From: Roseiarcus sp963775575
Lineage (GTDB): Bacteria > Pseudomonadota > Alphaproteobacteria > Rhizobiales > Beijerinckiaceae
Reading direction: 5' to 3'
DNA: 64,000 nucleotides
NCBI GenBank assembly: GCA_963775575.1
Contig: CAVZJG010000002.1
Span: forward strand, 2,170,001-2,234,000
A program made the position numbers and the translations under genes. Numbering within the stretch: position 1 is the stretch's first letter; every line of letters begins with the position of its first letter. A model generated the notes under the pieces. That model saw only the letters and a list, made by a program, of their open reading frames with translations, searched no databases and had not been told where the DNA came from. This document shows positions 1 to 8,126 of the stretch, piece by piece.

Positions 1-1909
1 GGTCGCCGTTCTTGGGCTGGCCGTGGAGGTAGAAGCGCTGCGGCGCGATCAGCGTCAGATCGTCGCGCGCGCGCGTCATCGCGACATAGAGCAGGCGGCG
101 CTCTTCCTCGATCTCCTCCGACGAGCCGGCCGCCAGGTCCGAGGGGATGCAGCCGTCGACGCAATTGAGCACGAACACCGACTTCCACTCCTGCCCCTTG
201 GCGGAGTGAATGGTGGAGAGGACGAGATAGTCCTCGTCGCGGAGCGGAGGCCCCGCTTCGTCGCTGGTCGCGTCGGGCGGATCGAGCGTCAGCTCGCTCA
301 GGAAACGCTCGCGCGAGGGAAACGAAAGCGCGATGCGCTCCAGCGCGTCGAGATCGGCCGCGCGCGAGACGGCGTCGTCGTAGGCCTCCTCCAGGCCGGC
401 TTGCCGCCAGGCGATCGCCTCGCCGAGGTCGCTCGGCCACGGCGCGCCGCGTGCGAGGCGCGCCAGCAGCGCGGCGAATTCGCCGAACGCCTCGCGCGCC
501 TTTGCCGGCGGCGCGAGCGAAGCGAGCGTCGCAAAGCCGTCGTCCGCCGCCGCCGCGTCGACGATTCTTTCCGCGTTCGCCGGCCCGACGCCCGGCAACA
601 GTTGCGCGACTCGGAAGCCGGCGACGCGGTCGCGCGGATTGGCGGCGAAGCGCAGCAGCGCGAGCACGTCCTTGATGTGCGCCGCGTCGAGAAATTTGAG
701 GCCGCCGAACTTGACGAACGGAATATTGCGCCGCGTCAATTCGAGCTCGAGGGCGGCGCTGTGATGGGCGGCGCGGAACAGCACGGCCTGGCTCTTCAGG
801 CTCGCGCCCGCCTCGCGATTTTCCAGTACGCGCGTCGCTACGAAGCGCGCCTGATCGGCCTCCTCGCCGACCGCGACCAGCGCCGGAGGAGCGCCCGCCG
901 TGCGCTCGGTCCATAGATTCTTGGCGTAGCGCTCGGGAGCGAGCGCGATGACGGCGTTGGCCGCCGCCAGGATCGCGCGCGTCGAGCGGTAGTTGCGCTC
1001 CAGCGTGACCACGCGGGCGGGCGGGCTGAAGTTTTGGGGAAAATCGAGGATGTTGCGCACCGTCGCGGCGCGGAACGAATAGATCGACTGCGCGTCGTCG
1101 CCGACCACCGTCAGCCCGCGCCCCCGAGGGCGCAGCGCCAGCACGATTTGCCCTTGCAGGCGGTTGGTGTCCTGGTACTCGTCGACCAACAGATGGTCGA
1201 AGCGAGAGGCGACGTCGGCGGCGATTTCCGGCTCGCTGAGCATCTGGGCGAAATAGAGCAGCAGGTCGTCGTAATCGAGCACGCCGTGGCGCTGCTTCAT
1301 CTCGACGTAAGACCCGAACAGGCCGCGCAGCGCCTGTTCGTGCGCGGCGGCCCAGGGAAAATGCCGCTCGAGCGTTTCGGCGAGCGCGGCCTGCGAATTG
1401 ACGACGCGCGAATAGATCGCGAGGCACGTCGCCTTGGTCGGGAAGCGCTCCTCGGTTTGCGACAGCCCCGCCTCGTGGCGCGCCAGCGCCATCAGGTCGG
1501 CCGAGTCCTCGCGGTCGTGGATGGTGAATTGCGGATCGAGGCCGAGCCGCGGCGCGTATTCGCGGATCAGCCGCGCGCCGATCGAGTGGAAAGTGCCGGC
1601 GTAGGCGGGCGTCGACCGCGCCGCCGCCTCGGCCGCGAGTTTTCGCTGCAACAGCCGCTGCACCCGCCGGTTCAGCTCCGCCGCCGCGCGGCGCGAAAAG
1701 GTCGCCAGCATGATGCGCTGCGGATCGGCGCCGGCGAGGATGAGATGCGCGACCCGGTGCGCGAGCATCGCCGTCTTGCCCGTCCCCGCGCCGGCGATCA
1801 CCAGCAACGGCGCCGGCCCGTTCGCGTCGCCGACGCCATGCTCGACCGCGACGCGCTGCGCCTCGTTGAGGTCGTCGAGGGGGCTGGCGCGAATCAGGGC
1901 GGGGGGCAT
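1..1909 (-). CDS. UvrD/PcrA-type superfamily 1 DNA helicase, 3' end outside window
   Basis: ATP-dependent 3'-5' DNA helicase of the UvrD/Rep/PcrA family, acting in DNA repair and replication restart. About 636 residues are visible. The start is the ATG at 1907-1909, giving an N-terminus MPPALIRASPLDDLNEAQR (Q-motif-like region), then a Walker A box AGAGTGKT near residue 40, the Ia-type LATFSRRAAAEL, the TFHSIGARL segment, and close to the window edge motif VI, LLYVAMTRARDDL. The reading frame is open through position 1, so the C-terminus lies outside. Family membership is clear from the motifs; whether it is the housekeeping UvrD or a paralogue cannot be told from a partial protein. No strong Shine-Dalgarno is seen before the start. 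Confidence 0.9.
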   Translation of the reverse strand, partial: MPPALIRASPLDDLNEAQRVAVEHGVGDANGPAPLLVIAGAGTGKTAMLAHRVAHLILAGADPQRIMLATFSRRAAAELNRRVQRLLQRKLAAEAAARSTPAYAGTFHSIGARLIREYAPRLGLDPQFTIHDREDSADLMALARHEAGLSQTEERFPTKATCLAIYSRVVNSQAALAETLERHFPWAAAHEQALRGLFGSYVEMKQRHGVLDYDDLLLYFAQMLSEPEIAADVASRFDHLLVDEYQDTNRLQGQIVLALRPRGRGLTVVGDDAQSIYSFRAATVRNILDFPQNFSPPARVVTLERNYRSTRAILAAANAVIALAPERYAKNLWTERTAGAPPALVAVGEEADQARFVATRVLENREAGASLKSQAVLFRAAHHSAALELELTRRNIPFVKFGGLKFLDAAHIKDVLALLRFAANPRDRVAGFRVAQLLPGVGPANAERIVDAAAADDGFATLASLAPPAKAREAFGEFAALLARLARGAPWPSDLGEAIAWRQAGLEEAYDDAVSRAADLDALERIALSFPSRERFLSELTLDPPDATSDEAGPPLRDEDYLVLSTIHSAKGQEWKSVFVLNCVDGCIPSDLAAGSSEEIEEERRLLYVAMTRARDDLTLIAPQRFYLHGQPKNGD

Positions 1910-2345
1910 GGGGGGAGGGAACAGGGTTTCGGGTTTGTTCGCAAGCGGGGATAAGGCTTCGGTTCCCCCGCGAACCTGGAAGCCGTCATGACCGGGCTTG
2001 TCCCGGTCATCCCAAGGCGATTGCGCGGCAATCGTCCGCACGCCGTCAAGCGGGCAGCGCTTCGCGAAGCCAAGCGCCATCGGCGCGCGGAGCGGTCAAG
2101 GTTCGCGTTAGCGACCGCGTAGCGGCTCGACGGCGGCCGAATGCTTCGCATTCGCCGCGACTTGACGGCGAGCACGGCGATGGCAGGCGGGCGACATTGC
2201 AGGCGCGAGCGCTAACCGCGCTTAGTTCCGCCGCCGCGATCTTGCGGGCAAGAAGCGCTTCGCGCCGGCCGCGCTCGGCGAGCGCGGCTACAAGACGCTG
2301 CCGCGAAAGCGGTCGGCGCGATCGCCCCAGCCTAGCGAATCGCGA
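1910..2345. other. intergenic, REP-like palindromes
   Basis: No gene is supported here. The stretch holds several short palindromes rich in GCTTCGCGAAGC-type and GCCGTCAAG-type words, including the perfect hairpin at 1988-2010, typical of intergenic repeat sequence between convergent or tandem genes in this group. Confidence 0.5.
1988..2010. repeat. REP-like hairpin
   Basis: Perfect 9-bp stem ATGACCGGG / CCCGGTCAT with a 5-nt loop CTTGT. Similar short palindromes are dispersed in many rhizobial-type genomes (established); mobility or function is not visible here. Confidence 0.6.
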
Positions 2346-2531
2346 TCAACGGCCGATCAGGCTGTGGTACGCCGTCACCGGCCATTCGAGGGCGTTGGGC
2401 AGCGCCTGCACGACGCTCGCGCCGAGTTCCGCAGCGGGAACGCTGTTCCACTTGTCGCGAACCGTGGGCGACAGCACGACGCCGACGCCGACGAGATAGA
2501 CGATCACGATCAGAGCAATAAGCATACGCAT
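2346..2531 (-). CDS. small single-pass membrane protein, unknown function
   Basis: 61 residues. Starts MRMLIALIVIVYLVG, so residues 3-20 form one hydrophobic helix, followed by a short soluble tail. The ATG at 2529-2531 was chosen over longer upstream starts because a GGAGAA Shine-Dalgarno lies about 7-10 nt before it. No family recognised. Probably an inner-membrane micro-protein; the neighbours (helicase, ohrR) give no functional hint. Confidence 0.6.
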   Translation of the reverse strand: MRMLIALIVIVYLVGVGVVLSPTVRDKWNSVPAAELGASVVQALPNALEWPVTAYHSLIGR

Positions 2532-2640
2532 CGGCCGGTTCTCCGAATGACGAGGGCGGCTGCCCACAGCGGAGTTTGCCGCATTTGGCCGGCAAATCCA
2601 ACAGGCGGCGCGCGGCCGGGATCGGCGAAGCCTTCGGCGT

Positions 2641-3090
2641 TCAGCCCGCCGCGCGCAGCGATCGGCCGAGGCGCTGCAAGGAATCGCGCAGGGCGCCGAG
2701 TTGAGCAAGGTCGAGCCGCGCGGCGCGCGCCATGGCGCCGGATGTGCCCCTGGCCTTGTTCTCGAGGGCGGTGCCCTCCGGCGTCAGGGCGATGCGGGCG
2801 ACGCGGTCGGCCTTGAGATCGGGCGAGCGGGAGAGGTAGCCCGCCGCGCGCAATCGTTTGAGCAGCGGGCTCAGGGCGCCGCTGTCGAGGAACAGCGGCG
2901 CGTCGAGTTCGCCGACCGAACGATCGTCCTTGTCCCACAGCAGCGGCATCGCCAGATATGGCGGATAGGTCAGGCCCAAGGGCGCCGGCCGCGGCTTGTA
3001 AGCCTGCGCGAAGGCATGCGCCGCCGAATGAACGGCGAAGCGCCATTGGTTGTCCAACAGCAGGCGAGCCGACGGCGGCGGTTCGTTCAT
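2641..3090 (-). CDS. ohrR: OhrR-like MarR-family regulator lacking the sensing cysteine
   Basis: MarR-fold transcription factor of 149 residues, divergent from ohr, which it is expected to repress. The family core is clear: LLLDNQWRFAVHSAAHAF aligns with the OhrR N-terminal helix (LENQLCF in Bacillus), then YKP, LGLTYPPYLAM (conserved Tyr), and the wing/recognition region LDSGALSPLLKRLRAAGYLSR with ADRVARIALTPEG. The residue that should be the peroxide-reactive Cys is Arg, and no cysteine occurs anywhere in the protein. The start at 3090 has an AAAGGA Shine-Dalgarno. The protein therefore either responds to something else, acts as a constitutive repressor, or is degenerate; see findings. Confidence 0.85.
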   Translation of the reverse strand: MNEPPPSARLLLDNQWRFAVHSAAHAFAQAYKPRPAPLGLTYPPYLAMPLLWDKDDRSVGELDAPLFLDSGALSPLLKRLRAAGYLSRSPDLKADRVARIALTPEGTALENKARGTSGAMARAARLDLAQLGALRDSLQRLGRSLRAAG

Positions 3091-3146
3091 GGAAACGTCC
3101 TTTGCGATCAAAGCCTCGCTGCGCCGGCGGGAAAAAGACAATGCAA

Positions 3147-3180
3147 TTGCGCGCAACGTGGTTGACATCATTGTGCGCAA
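3147..3180. promoter_or_regulatory. putative OhrR operators between ohrR and ohr
   Basis: Two palindromes lie in the divergent intergenic region: TTGCGCGCAA at 3147-3156 and TTGTGCGCAA at 3171-3180. A TTGACA-like -35 hexamer (3162-3167) sits between them, pointing toward ohr. Spacing of about 24 nt centre to centre fits two MarR-dimer sites. Binding is inferred from position and symmetry. Confidence 0.55.
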
Positions 3181-3235
3181 TGGAAAGTGATGAAAGGCCC
3201 GATTTCGAGCCCATCTCAAGACGAAAGGAAATCCC

Positions 3236-3661
3236 ATGGCCAGCATCGAGGCTCTTTACACCGCGCGCGCCAAGGCGACCGGCGGTCGCGACGGCGCCGG
3301 CGCGACCGACGACGGGCGCCTCAGCGTCAAACTGTCGACGCCCAAGCAACTGGGCGGCGGCGGCGGCGAGGGAACCAATCCGGAGCAGCTCTTCGCCGTC
3401 GGCTATGCCGCCTGCTTCGTCGGCGCGCTGAAATTCGTCGGCGGTCGCGACAAGATCGCCGTGCCGGCCGACGCTTCGATCAATTCGGCGGTAGGGATCG
3501 GCAAGATCCCCGGCGGTTTCGGCATCGCGGTGGAACTGAGAATATCGCTGCCGGGCGTCGCCCCCGAAATCGCCGATCGCCTGATCGCGGAGGCCCATAA
3601 GGTCTGCCCCTATTCGAACGCCACGCGCGGCAATATCGAGGTTCGTCTGATCCGCGCTTGA
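3236..3661 (+). CDS. ohr: organic hydroperoxide resistance protein, Ohr/OsmC family
   Basis: Cytosolic thiol peroxidase of 141 residues that reduces organic and fatty-acid hydroperoxides with a lipoyl or dithiol donor. The two redox cysteines are present in their usual contexts: GYAACFVGALKFV (peroxidatic) and KVCPYSNATRGNIEV (resolving). N-terminus MASIEALYTARAKATGGRDG and the SVKLSTPKQLGG motif are typical of Ohr rather than OsmC. Start ATG preceded by AAAGGA. Divergent from ohrR with shared operator region, the usual arrangement. Confidence 0.95.
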   Translation: MASIEALYTARAKATGGRDGAGATDDGRLSVKLSTPKQLGGGGGEGTNPEQLFAVGYAACFVGALKFVGGRDKIAVPADASINSAVGIGKIPGGFGIAVELRISLPGVAPEIADRLIAEAHKVCPYSNATRGNIEVRLIRA

Positions 3662-3994
3662 GGCCCGAGGCCGCATCGCCGCCCACGGTGTCGCTGCGAG
3701 TCCGAATTGCGGACCGCCGGGCGCCGCGCCCCGTCCGGCGCCTTTCCGTCTCGTCGGTCCGACCCGGCGTCGCGCTTGACTGAGCGGCCGCGTAGCGCCG
3801 CACGCGGGCGCAGCCTCGGATCGGGCCTCGCGCCGCGTGCGCCTTTCCTGGCCCAGACACACACGAGAATCCGCATCCGTCCGTGAGTCTCATCGGTCAT
3901 GAACCAGGACAGCGCCTTGCTAGCCTAAGCGCATCATGCTAAGCGGCGCGCCGACCTCGCGCTTCAGGCCTTGCGGCCTCGCGTTCGCGGCCCC
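3662..3994. other. intergenic between ohr and tRNA-Ser
   Basis: No independent gene seen. The last ~75 bases (3920-3994) are formally the 3' end of the serine recombinase frame on the minus strand, after it has read through the tRNA. Confidence 0.5.
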
Positions 3995-5689
3995 GGAGAG
4001 GTGGCAGAGTGGTCGATCGCGCCGCACTCGAAATGCGGAGTACGTGCAAGCGTACCGGGGGTTCGAATCCCTCCCTCTCCGCCAATTCGGAACAAAGCTG
4101 GGCACTCCGGCCGTAGCCGGGTTTACGCCGTTCGCGGCGGCCAGCGTCCGCAAGAGATTGCTCCGCGATCCCATGATCCTCACTTCGCCCTCGGCGACCT
4201 CAACTCGTTGGGCGAGCGCGCGCAGGTGGTCGCGGCGGTAACCGCCATCCGGCCCGCGTAGCCGCTGACGAGCGGCGTCCGCGAAGGTTTTGAGTTTGGC
4301 GGGGGTGATTTCGCCGCTTACAGCCTCCAAGGCCATGGTGGCGCGTTCGGCGTCCACTTGGGCCTGGGCCTTCAGAGCCCGCAGTTCGGCGATGCGTTCC
4401 TTGAGCAATTCGTCGCCGATATCGGCGACGCCGCTCTCGATGGCGTCATAGAGCCGTTTCAGCCGGGTGTCGGCCTCGGCCGCCTTCTTGCGCAATTCGG
4501 TCGCGTGGCTCGCCCGGCGTTCGGCGCGTTCCTGGCGGCGATCAAGCACGCTCGCCAGAACCTCCTCCAGCCGTTCGGGATCAAGCAGCCGCTCCTCCAG
4601 ATGCGCGGCGACCAGGTCGTCCAATCGCTCCATGCGGATGGATCGGCCCTTGCAGCCGGTTGCTCCCTGTCGAGCCGCGATGGAGCAGGTGTAGTAGCGA
4701 TAGCGCCCGGACTTGCCGGTGCGGATGGTCATGGCGCCGCCGCAGTCGGCGCAGAAGCAGATTCCCGTCAGCATGGTGGGACCGCCAACGACTTGGGGCG
4801 GCACGACCTTGGGATTGCGCGATTTGAGGTGCGCCTGCACCGCGTCGAAGGTCTCCTGGTCAATCAGCGGCGGAACCGGGACCGTGATGACCTGATCGAC
4901 CGGCTTGAGGGCCTTGGTCTTGCCGCGCTTGTTGAACTCGTGGCGGCCGATATAGGTCGGCCGGGTCAGCATCCGATGGACCGCGCCCACGCCCCAGCGT
5001 CCGCCGGTGCGGGTATAGAGTTTGCGTTCGTTCAGGTGCTTGGCGATAGCCTTGACGCCCATGCGCCCCGAGACACCGTCACCTTCGAGCGAGAGCCTGA
5101 ACGCCAAGCGCACCGTGTCGGCGTGCAGCGGGTCGATCTCCAGCTTCTTCTTGACCTTCGCGCCGCGTTTTTCCGCATCGACCACCCGATAACCGATCGG
5201 CGGCAGGGAGCCGTTCCAGAACCCCTGGCGGGCGTTCTCCTTCAAGGCCCTGAGCGTGTGCTTGGCCGTTTCCTTGGACTGATACTCGTCGAACAACGCC
5301 ATGATCTGGCGCATCATGACGTGCATGGGATCGTCACCCAGTTCCTGGGTCATGGAGACCAGCCGCACGCCGTTCTTGGCCAGCTTTCTGACGTAGAACT
5401 CCAGCTCGAAATGGTCGCGGAAGAAGCGGCTGAAGGAATGGACGATCACTACGTCGAAGGCCGAGGGCTTGGCCGTTCCGGCCTCCATCATCTTCTGAAA
5501 CTCGGGCCGGCGGTCGTTGGTGGCCGACGCGCCCGGCTCCACATAGGTCTCGACCAGCTGATAGCCGCGCGAGGTGCAATAGGCTTCGCCCTGTTTGCGC
5601 TGATCGGGGATCGAGACATCGTGCTCGGCCTGTCGCGCGGTCGAGACGCGAAGGTAGAGGGCGGCCCGAAGGGGAACGCCGTTCGTCAT
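3920..5689 (-). CDS. large serine recombinase/integrase
   Basis: Site-specific recombinase of 589 residues. N-terminal resolvase/invertase catalytic domain with the nucleophile in YLRVSTARQ (about Ser17) and the SRFFRD motif; then the Recombinase domain (GYRVVD...GVKAIAKHLNERKL), a zinc-ribbon region with CFCADCGG and a later GCKG, and a long coiled coil (about residues 395-480), the order expected of large serine integrases. It overlaps the upstream antitoxin gene by 4 bp. The C-terminal ~50 residues (from NWRRGRDSNPRYACTYS) are translated antisense from tRNA-Ser, so the natural stop or the pre-integration C-terminus may differ. This places the attachment site in the 3' half of the tRNA. No second att copy was found by eye. 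Confidence 0.9.
   Translation of the reverse strand: MTNGVPLRAALYLRVSTARQAEHDVSIPDQRKQGEAYCTSRGYQLVETYVEPGASATNDRRPEFQKMMEAGTAKPSAFDVVIVHSFSRFFRDHFELEFYVRKLAKNGVRLVSMTQELGDDPMHVMMRQIMALFDEYQSKETAKHTLRALKENARQGFWNGSLPPIGYRVVDAEKRGAKVKKKLEIDPLHADTVRLAFRLSLEGDGVSGRMGVKAIAKHLNERKLYTRTGGRWGVGAVHRMLTRPTYIGRHEFNKRGKTKALKPVDQVITVPVPPLIDQETFDAVQAHLKSRNPKVVPPQVVGGPTMLTGICFCADCGGAMTIRTGKSGRYRYYTCSIAARQGATGCKGRSIRMERLDDLVAAHLEERLLDPERLEEVLASVLDRRQERAERRASHATELRKKAAEADTRLKRLYDAIESGVADIGDELLKERIAELRALKAQAQVDAERATMALEAVSGEITPAKLKTFADAARQRLRGPDGGYRRDHLRALAQRVEVAEGEVRIMGSRSNLLRTLAAANGVNPATAGVPSFVPNWRRGRDSNPRYACTYSAFRVRRDRPLCHLSGAANARPQGLKREVGAPLSMMRLG
3995..4084 (+). tRNA. tRNA-Ser(CGA)
   Basis: 90-nt class II tRNA. 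Acceptor arms GGAGAGG (3995-4001) and CCTCTCC (4074-4080) pair perfectly; anticodon stem-loop CCGCA-CTCGAAA-TGCGG gives anticodon CGA reading UCG; a long variable arm and the T-loop GTTCGAATC follow; encoded CCA at 4082-4084. It is the integration target of the adjacent recombinase, whose frame crosses it in antisense. Confidence 0.95.
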
Positions 5690-5985
5690 GCCGCCCTCAA
5701 CGCCTTCTGAACCGCCTTCGGATCGCGGTCGATGACCAGGAGATAGGCGCGGGTCGGCCCCTCCGGCACGCGGCGACCCTGTTCCCAGTGACGCAGCGTG
5801 TTGATGCTGAAGCCGAACCGCCCGGCGAACTCCTCCTGGGTCAGGTCGAGCTTGGTTCGGATCGCCTTCACGTCGATGTCCGCCGGGATGTGAACGCCGT
5901 AGCGGCTGGCGTCCGCCGTTCCCTCGGCATAGGCCAGCGCCTCCTCAAGCCCGCGCCGGATGCTGTCGGCCACCTTGCTCGTCAT
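5686..5985 (-). CDS. HigA/RelB-like antitoxin, XRE helix-turn-helix
   Basis: 99 residues. The C-terminal half is an XRE helix-turn-helix: IRTKLDLTQEEFAGRFGFS then TLRHWEQGRR, typical of HigA-type antitoxins that bind the partner toxin and the operon promoter. Start ATG overlaps the toxin stop as ATGA, with AGGAG upstream; its own stop overlaps the recombinase start as ATGA. Expected to autorepress the toxin-antitoxin-recombinase operon, which would tie recombinase expression to antitoxin level (inference). Confidence 0.85.
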   Translation of the reverse strand: MTSKVADSIRRGLEEALAYAEGTADASRYGVHIPADIDVKAIRTKLDLTQEEFAGRFGFSINTLRHWEQGRRVPEGPTRAYLLVIDRDPKAVQKALRAA

Positions 5986-6338
5986 TTTCTTCTCCTCGCA
6001 TAGTGCTCGACCAGAAGCGTGGTCAGGCGGCGAAAATCGTTGCGGTCGGCCTGGCTGATATCGGCCCGTTCGTTCTTGGCGTAGGCGGTCAGGGCGAAGA
6101 TCGGCATGACGTCGCTGTGGTAGTAATAGACCACCCGCGCGCCGCCACGCTTGCCACGCCCTTCCAAGGCCCAGCGGAGCTTGCGCACCCCGCCCGTGCC
6201 GGGGATCAGGTCCCCGGCCAGCGGGTTGCGCGCGAGATGATCGACCAGCAAGCCGCGCTCCTCGTCGTCCATGATCCGCCGCGTCGCGGCCAGAAACTCG
6301 GGCGTTTCGACAACGCTAACGGGGGCTGGCCTTGGCAT
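5982..6338 (-). CDS. RelE/HigB-like toxin
   Basis: 118 residues from the ATG at 6336-6338. The fold signature is that of the RelE/ParE superfamily: an N-terminal helix, KLRWALEGRGKRGGARVVYYYHS (the central beta strands with a basic patch), then MPIFALTAYAKNERADISQ. Likely a ribosome-dependent mRNA interferase kept inactive by the next gene. First gene of a three-gene operon with 4-bp overlaps. A longer start at 6389 exists, but it would extend into a non-conserved leader. Confidence 0.85.
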   Translation of the reverse strand: MPRPAPVSVVETPEFLAATRRIMDDEERGLLVDHLARNPLAGDLIPGTGGVRKLRWALEGRGKRGGARVVYYYHSDVMPIFALTAYAKNERADISQADRNDFRRLTTLLVEHYARRRK

Positions 6339-6406
6339 GATCGAAACTACTCCAATGGACGATAGAAGGCAAGAACCGTAGTGGTGCAATGCATGAGGCG
6401 CGGCAG

Positions 6407-6691
6407 CTATGGCACCCAGAACAGTTCGTCGAGGATGTCACCGAACCACGCCTCGAACACGTCCACCTCGCGGTCGGTGACGGGGACGCGCTCGGGCCAG
6501 CTGTCAATCACTCGCCAGCCTATGAGGTCATGCTTCACCGGGCGCCCCGCCCGTCGTTCAGGCGCGCGTGCGTAGTCGTAAAGGTCAACGGGGATCGCGA
6601 CACCGTCGAGGCGCCGCGCCCGGCGAAGCGCGCGCGGATTGTTCATCTGGAACAGGTGGGGCGCGCCAGATCGCGAGGGAATGACCGCCAA
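6407..6691 (-). CDS. hypothetical protein
   Basis: 94-residue frame with plausible protein composition (IGWRVIDSWPERVPVTDRE, acidic aromatic C-terminus AWFGDILDELFWVP). No family recognised and no clear Shine-Dalgarno. It lies upstream of the toxin operon on the same strand. An overlapping plus-strand frame is less protein-like. Could be part of the integrated element. Confidence 0.4.
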   Translation of the reverse strand: MAVIPSRSGAPHLFQMNNPRALRRARRLDGVAIPVDLYDYARAPERRAGRPVKHDLIGWRVIDSWPERVPVTDREVDVFEAWFGDILDELFWVP

Positions 6692-7094
6692 CCGTCTCGC
6701 GCAAAAACGGCGGTCACCGGGTGCGAATAGGACGTTTCACGAGCCGATAAGGAAAGGGAGGGTTTCGCTCGCGGGGAGCCTTGACGGCGTGGCCCCGGTC
6801 CGGCCAGCTTGACGGCAGGCAAGCGCTTGAGGCGGCGCAGGCGCTTGGATCTTTGAAATATTTGACGTTTTGGAGGAATCGTATGGCGCCCCCTGCTCGA
6901 TGGTCGGCGGAAAACTCAAATGATAGCAACCACATACGCCGCACCAATGGCGGCGCTTTTCCCTTGCCGTCCCTCTGCTGGCCAGCAATAGGGAAGCGCA
7001 GACGGTGGCAACGTGCTTCATCGCGTTGGTTGACGGCCTCAGAGCGGCGGGGTCTATTGATGCTGCGTTTGTTGTCCCCGAGGCGGGTCAAGCC
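6692..7094. other. intergenic upstream of the Sel1 gene
   Basis: No supported gene. The plus strand carries a long leader frame upstream of the Sel1 start, but no signal peptide or ribosome site supports translation from there. Confidence 0.4.
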
Positions 7095-8126
7095 ATGAAG
7101 CAGCGGGTCAGAAGTCTCTTGGCTGGCGGCCTTCTCGCGCTCGCCCTTTTCGGCGTTGCAGCGGCGGGACCGCTTGAGGATGGCGTATCTGCATATCAGC
7201 GAGACGACTACGCGACGGCGATGCGGCTCTTGCGTCCGTTGGCCGACCAGGGGAACGCCGACGCGCAATTCAAACTCGGCGTCATGTATCACAACGGCTC
7301 GGGCGTGCCACAGGACTATGCGCAGGCCGTCATGTGGTATCGCAAGGCTGCCGACCAGGGGAACGCGAGCGCACAAACCAACCTCGGTTGGATGTGCGAC
7401 CACGGCCAGGGCGTGCCGCAGGACGGGACGCAGGCCGTCATGTGGTATCGCAAGGCTGCCGATCAGGGGTTCCCCCACGCACAAGAGAACCTCGGCGTCA
7501 TGTATCGCAATGGTCAGCGCGTGCCGCAGGACTACGCGCAGGCCGCCATGTGGTTCCGCAAGGCCGCCGACCAGGGGTTCGACGACGCGCAGGCCGACCT
7601 AGGCTTCATGTATCACAATGGCTGGGGCGTGCCGCAGGACTATGCGCTGGAAGCCATGTGGCTCCGGAAGGCAGCCGACCAGGGACACGTGCTGGCACAG
7701 ATCAACCTCGGATTATCTTATGAACGGGGTGAAGGCGTGCCGCAGGATTACGCGCTGGCCGTGACGTGGTATCGCAAGGCCGCCGACCAGGGGCTATCCC
7801 CCGCGCAAGACAACCTCGGCGCTATGTACGCCGACGGGAAGGGGGTGCCGCAGGACTATGCGCTGGCCGTGACGTGGTATCGCAAGGCCGCCGACCAAGG
7901 GGTCGAGGACGCGCAGTTACACCTCGGCCTCATGTATGCCGACGGCAAGGGTGTGTCGCAGGACTACACACTTGCCCACGTGTGGTTCAACTTGGCGGCC
8001 TCGCGCGCATCAGACCCCGCTTTTCGTGAAATGGCGGCCAAGAACCGCGACCTTGTGGCCGCCAAGATGACGCCCGCTCAGATTGCCGAGGCGCAGCGGA
8101 TGGCGCGCGAATGGGCTCCAAAGTGA
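7095..8126 (+). CDS. secreted Sel1-repeat (SLR) protein
   Basis: 343 residues. Residues 1-23 (MKQRVRSLLAGGLLALALFG, ending VAAAG) are a signal peptide, so the ATG at 7095 was preferred over a longer frame starting at 7005. The rest is eight or so 36-residue Sel1 units with the consensus ADAQ.NLGVMY.NG.GVPQDYA.AV.WYRKAADQG, also nearly identical at DNA level in 108-bp steps. The array forms an alpha-solenoid used for protein-protein contacts in envelope signalling or secretion; the partner is unknown. Last unit is divergent (VWFNLAASRASDPAF). The repetitive DNA would permit unit gain or loss. Confidence 0.9.
   Translation: MKQRVRSLLAGGLLALALFGVAAAGPLEDGVSAYQRDDYATAMRLLRPLADQGNADAQFKLGVMYHNGSGVPQDYAQAVMWYRKAADQGNASAQTNLGWMCDHGQGVPQDGTQAVMWYRKAADQGFPHAQENLGVMYRNGQRVPQDYAQAAMWFRKAADQGFDDAQADLGFMYHNGWGVPQDYALEAMWLRKAADQGHVLAQINLGLSYERGEGVPQDYALAVTWYRKAADQGLSPAQDNLGAMYADGKGVPQDYALAVTWYRKAADQGVEDAQLHLGLMYADGKGVSQDYTLAHVWFNLAASRASDPAFREMAAKNRDLVAAKMTPAQIAEAQRMAREWAPK

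Noticed and set aside
23..1954. Long plus-strand ORFs (about 300 codons each) over the first 2 kb
   Set aside because: They are Arg/Asp-rich shadows of the UvrD helicase on the minus strand, which shows all helicase motifs in one frame.
2510..3862. 450-codon minus-strand ORF across ohrR and ohr
   Set aside because: Contradicts two well-recognised genes in other frames; low-complexity Arg/Ala content.
3971..4261. Plus-strand ORF including EVAEWSIAPHSKCGVRASVP
   Set aside because: This is tRNA-Ser translated; a familiar artefact.
6337..6352. GATCGAAACTACTCCA resembling the shared 18-bp motif
   Set aside because: One base shorter in the core, lies at the toxin start codon and lacks a spaced -10; likely coincidence.
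7260..7990. 108-bp periodic repeats as a possible CRISPR or satellite
   Set aside because: Period and sequence are explained by Sel1 protein repeats in one open frame; no spacers.
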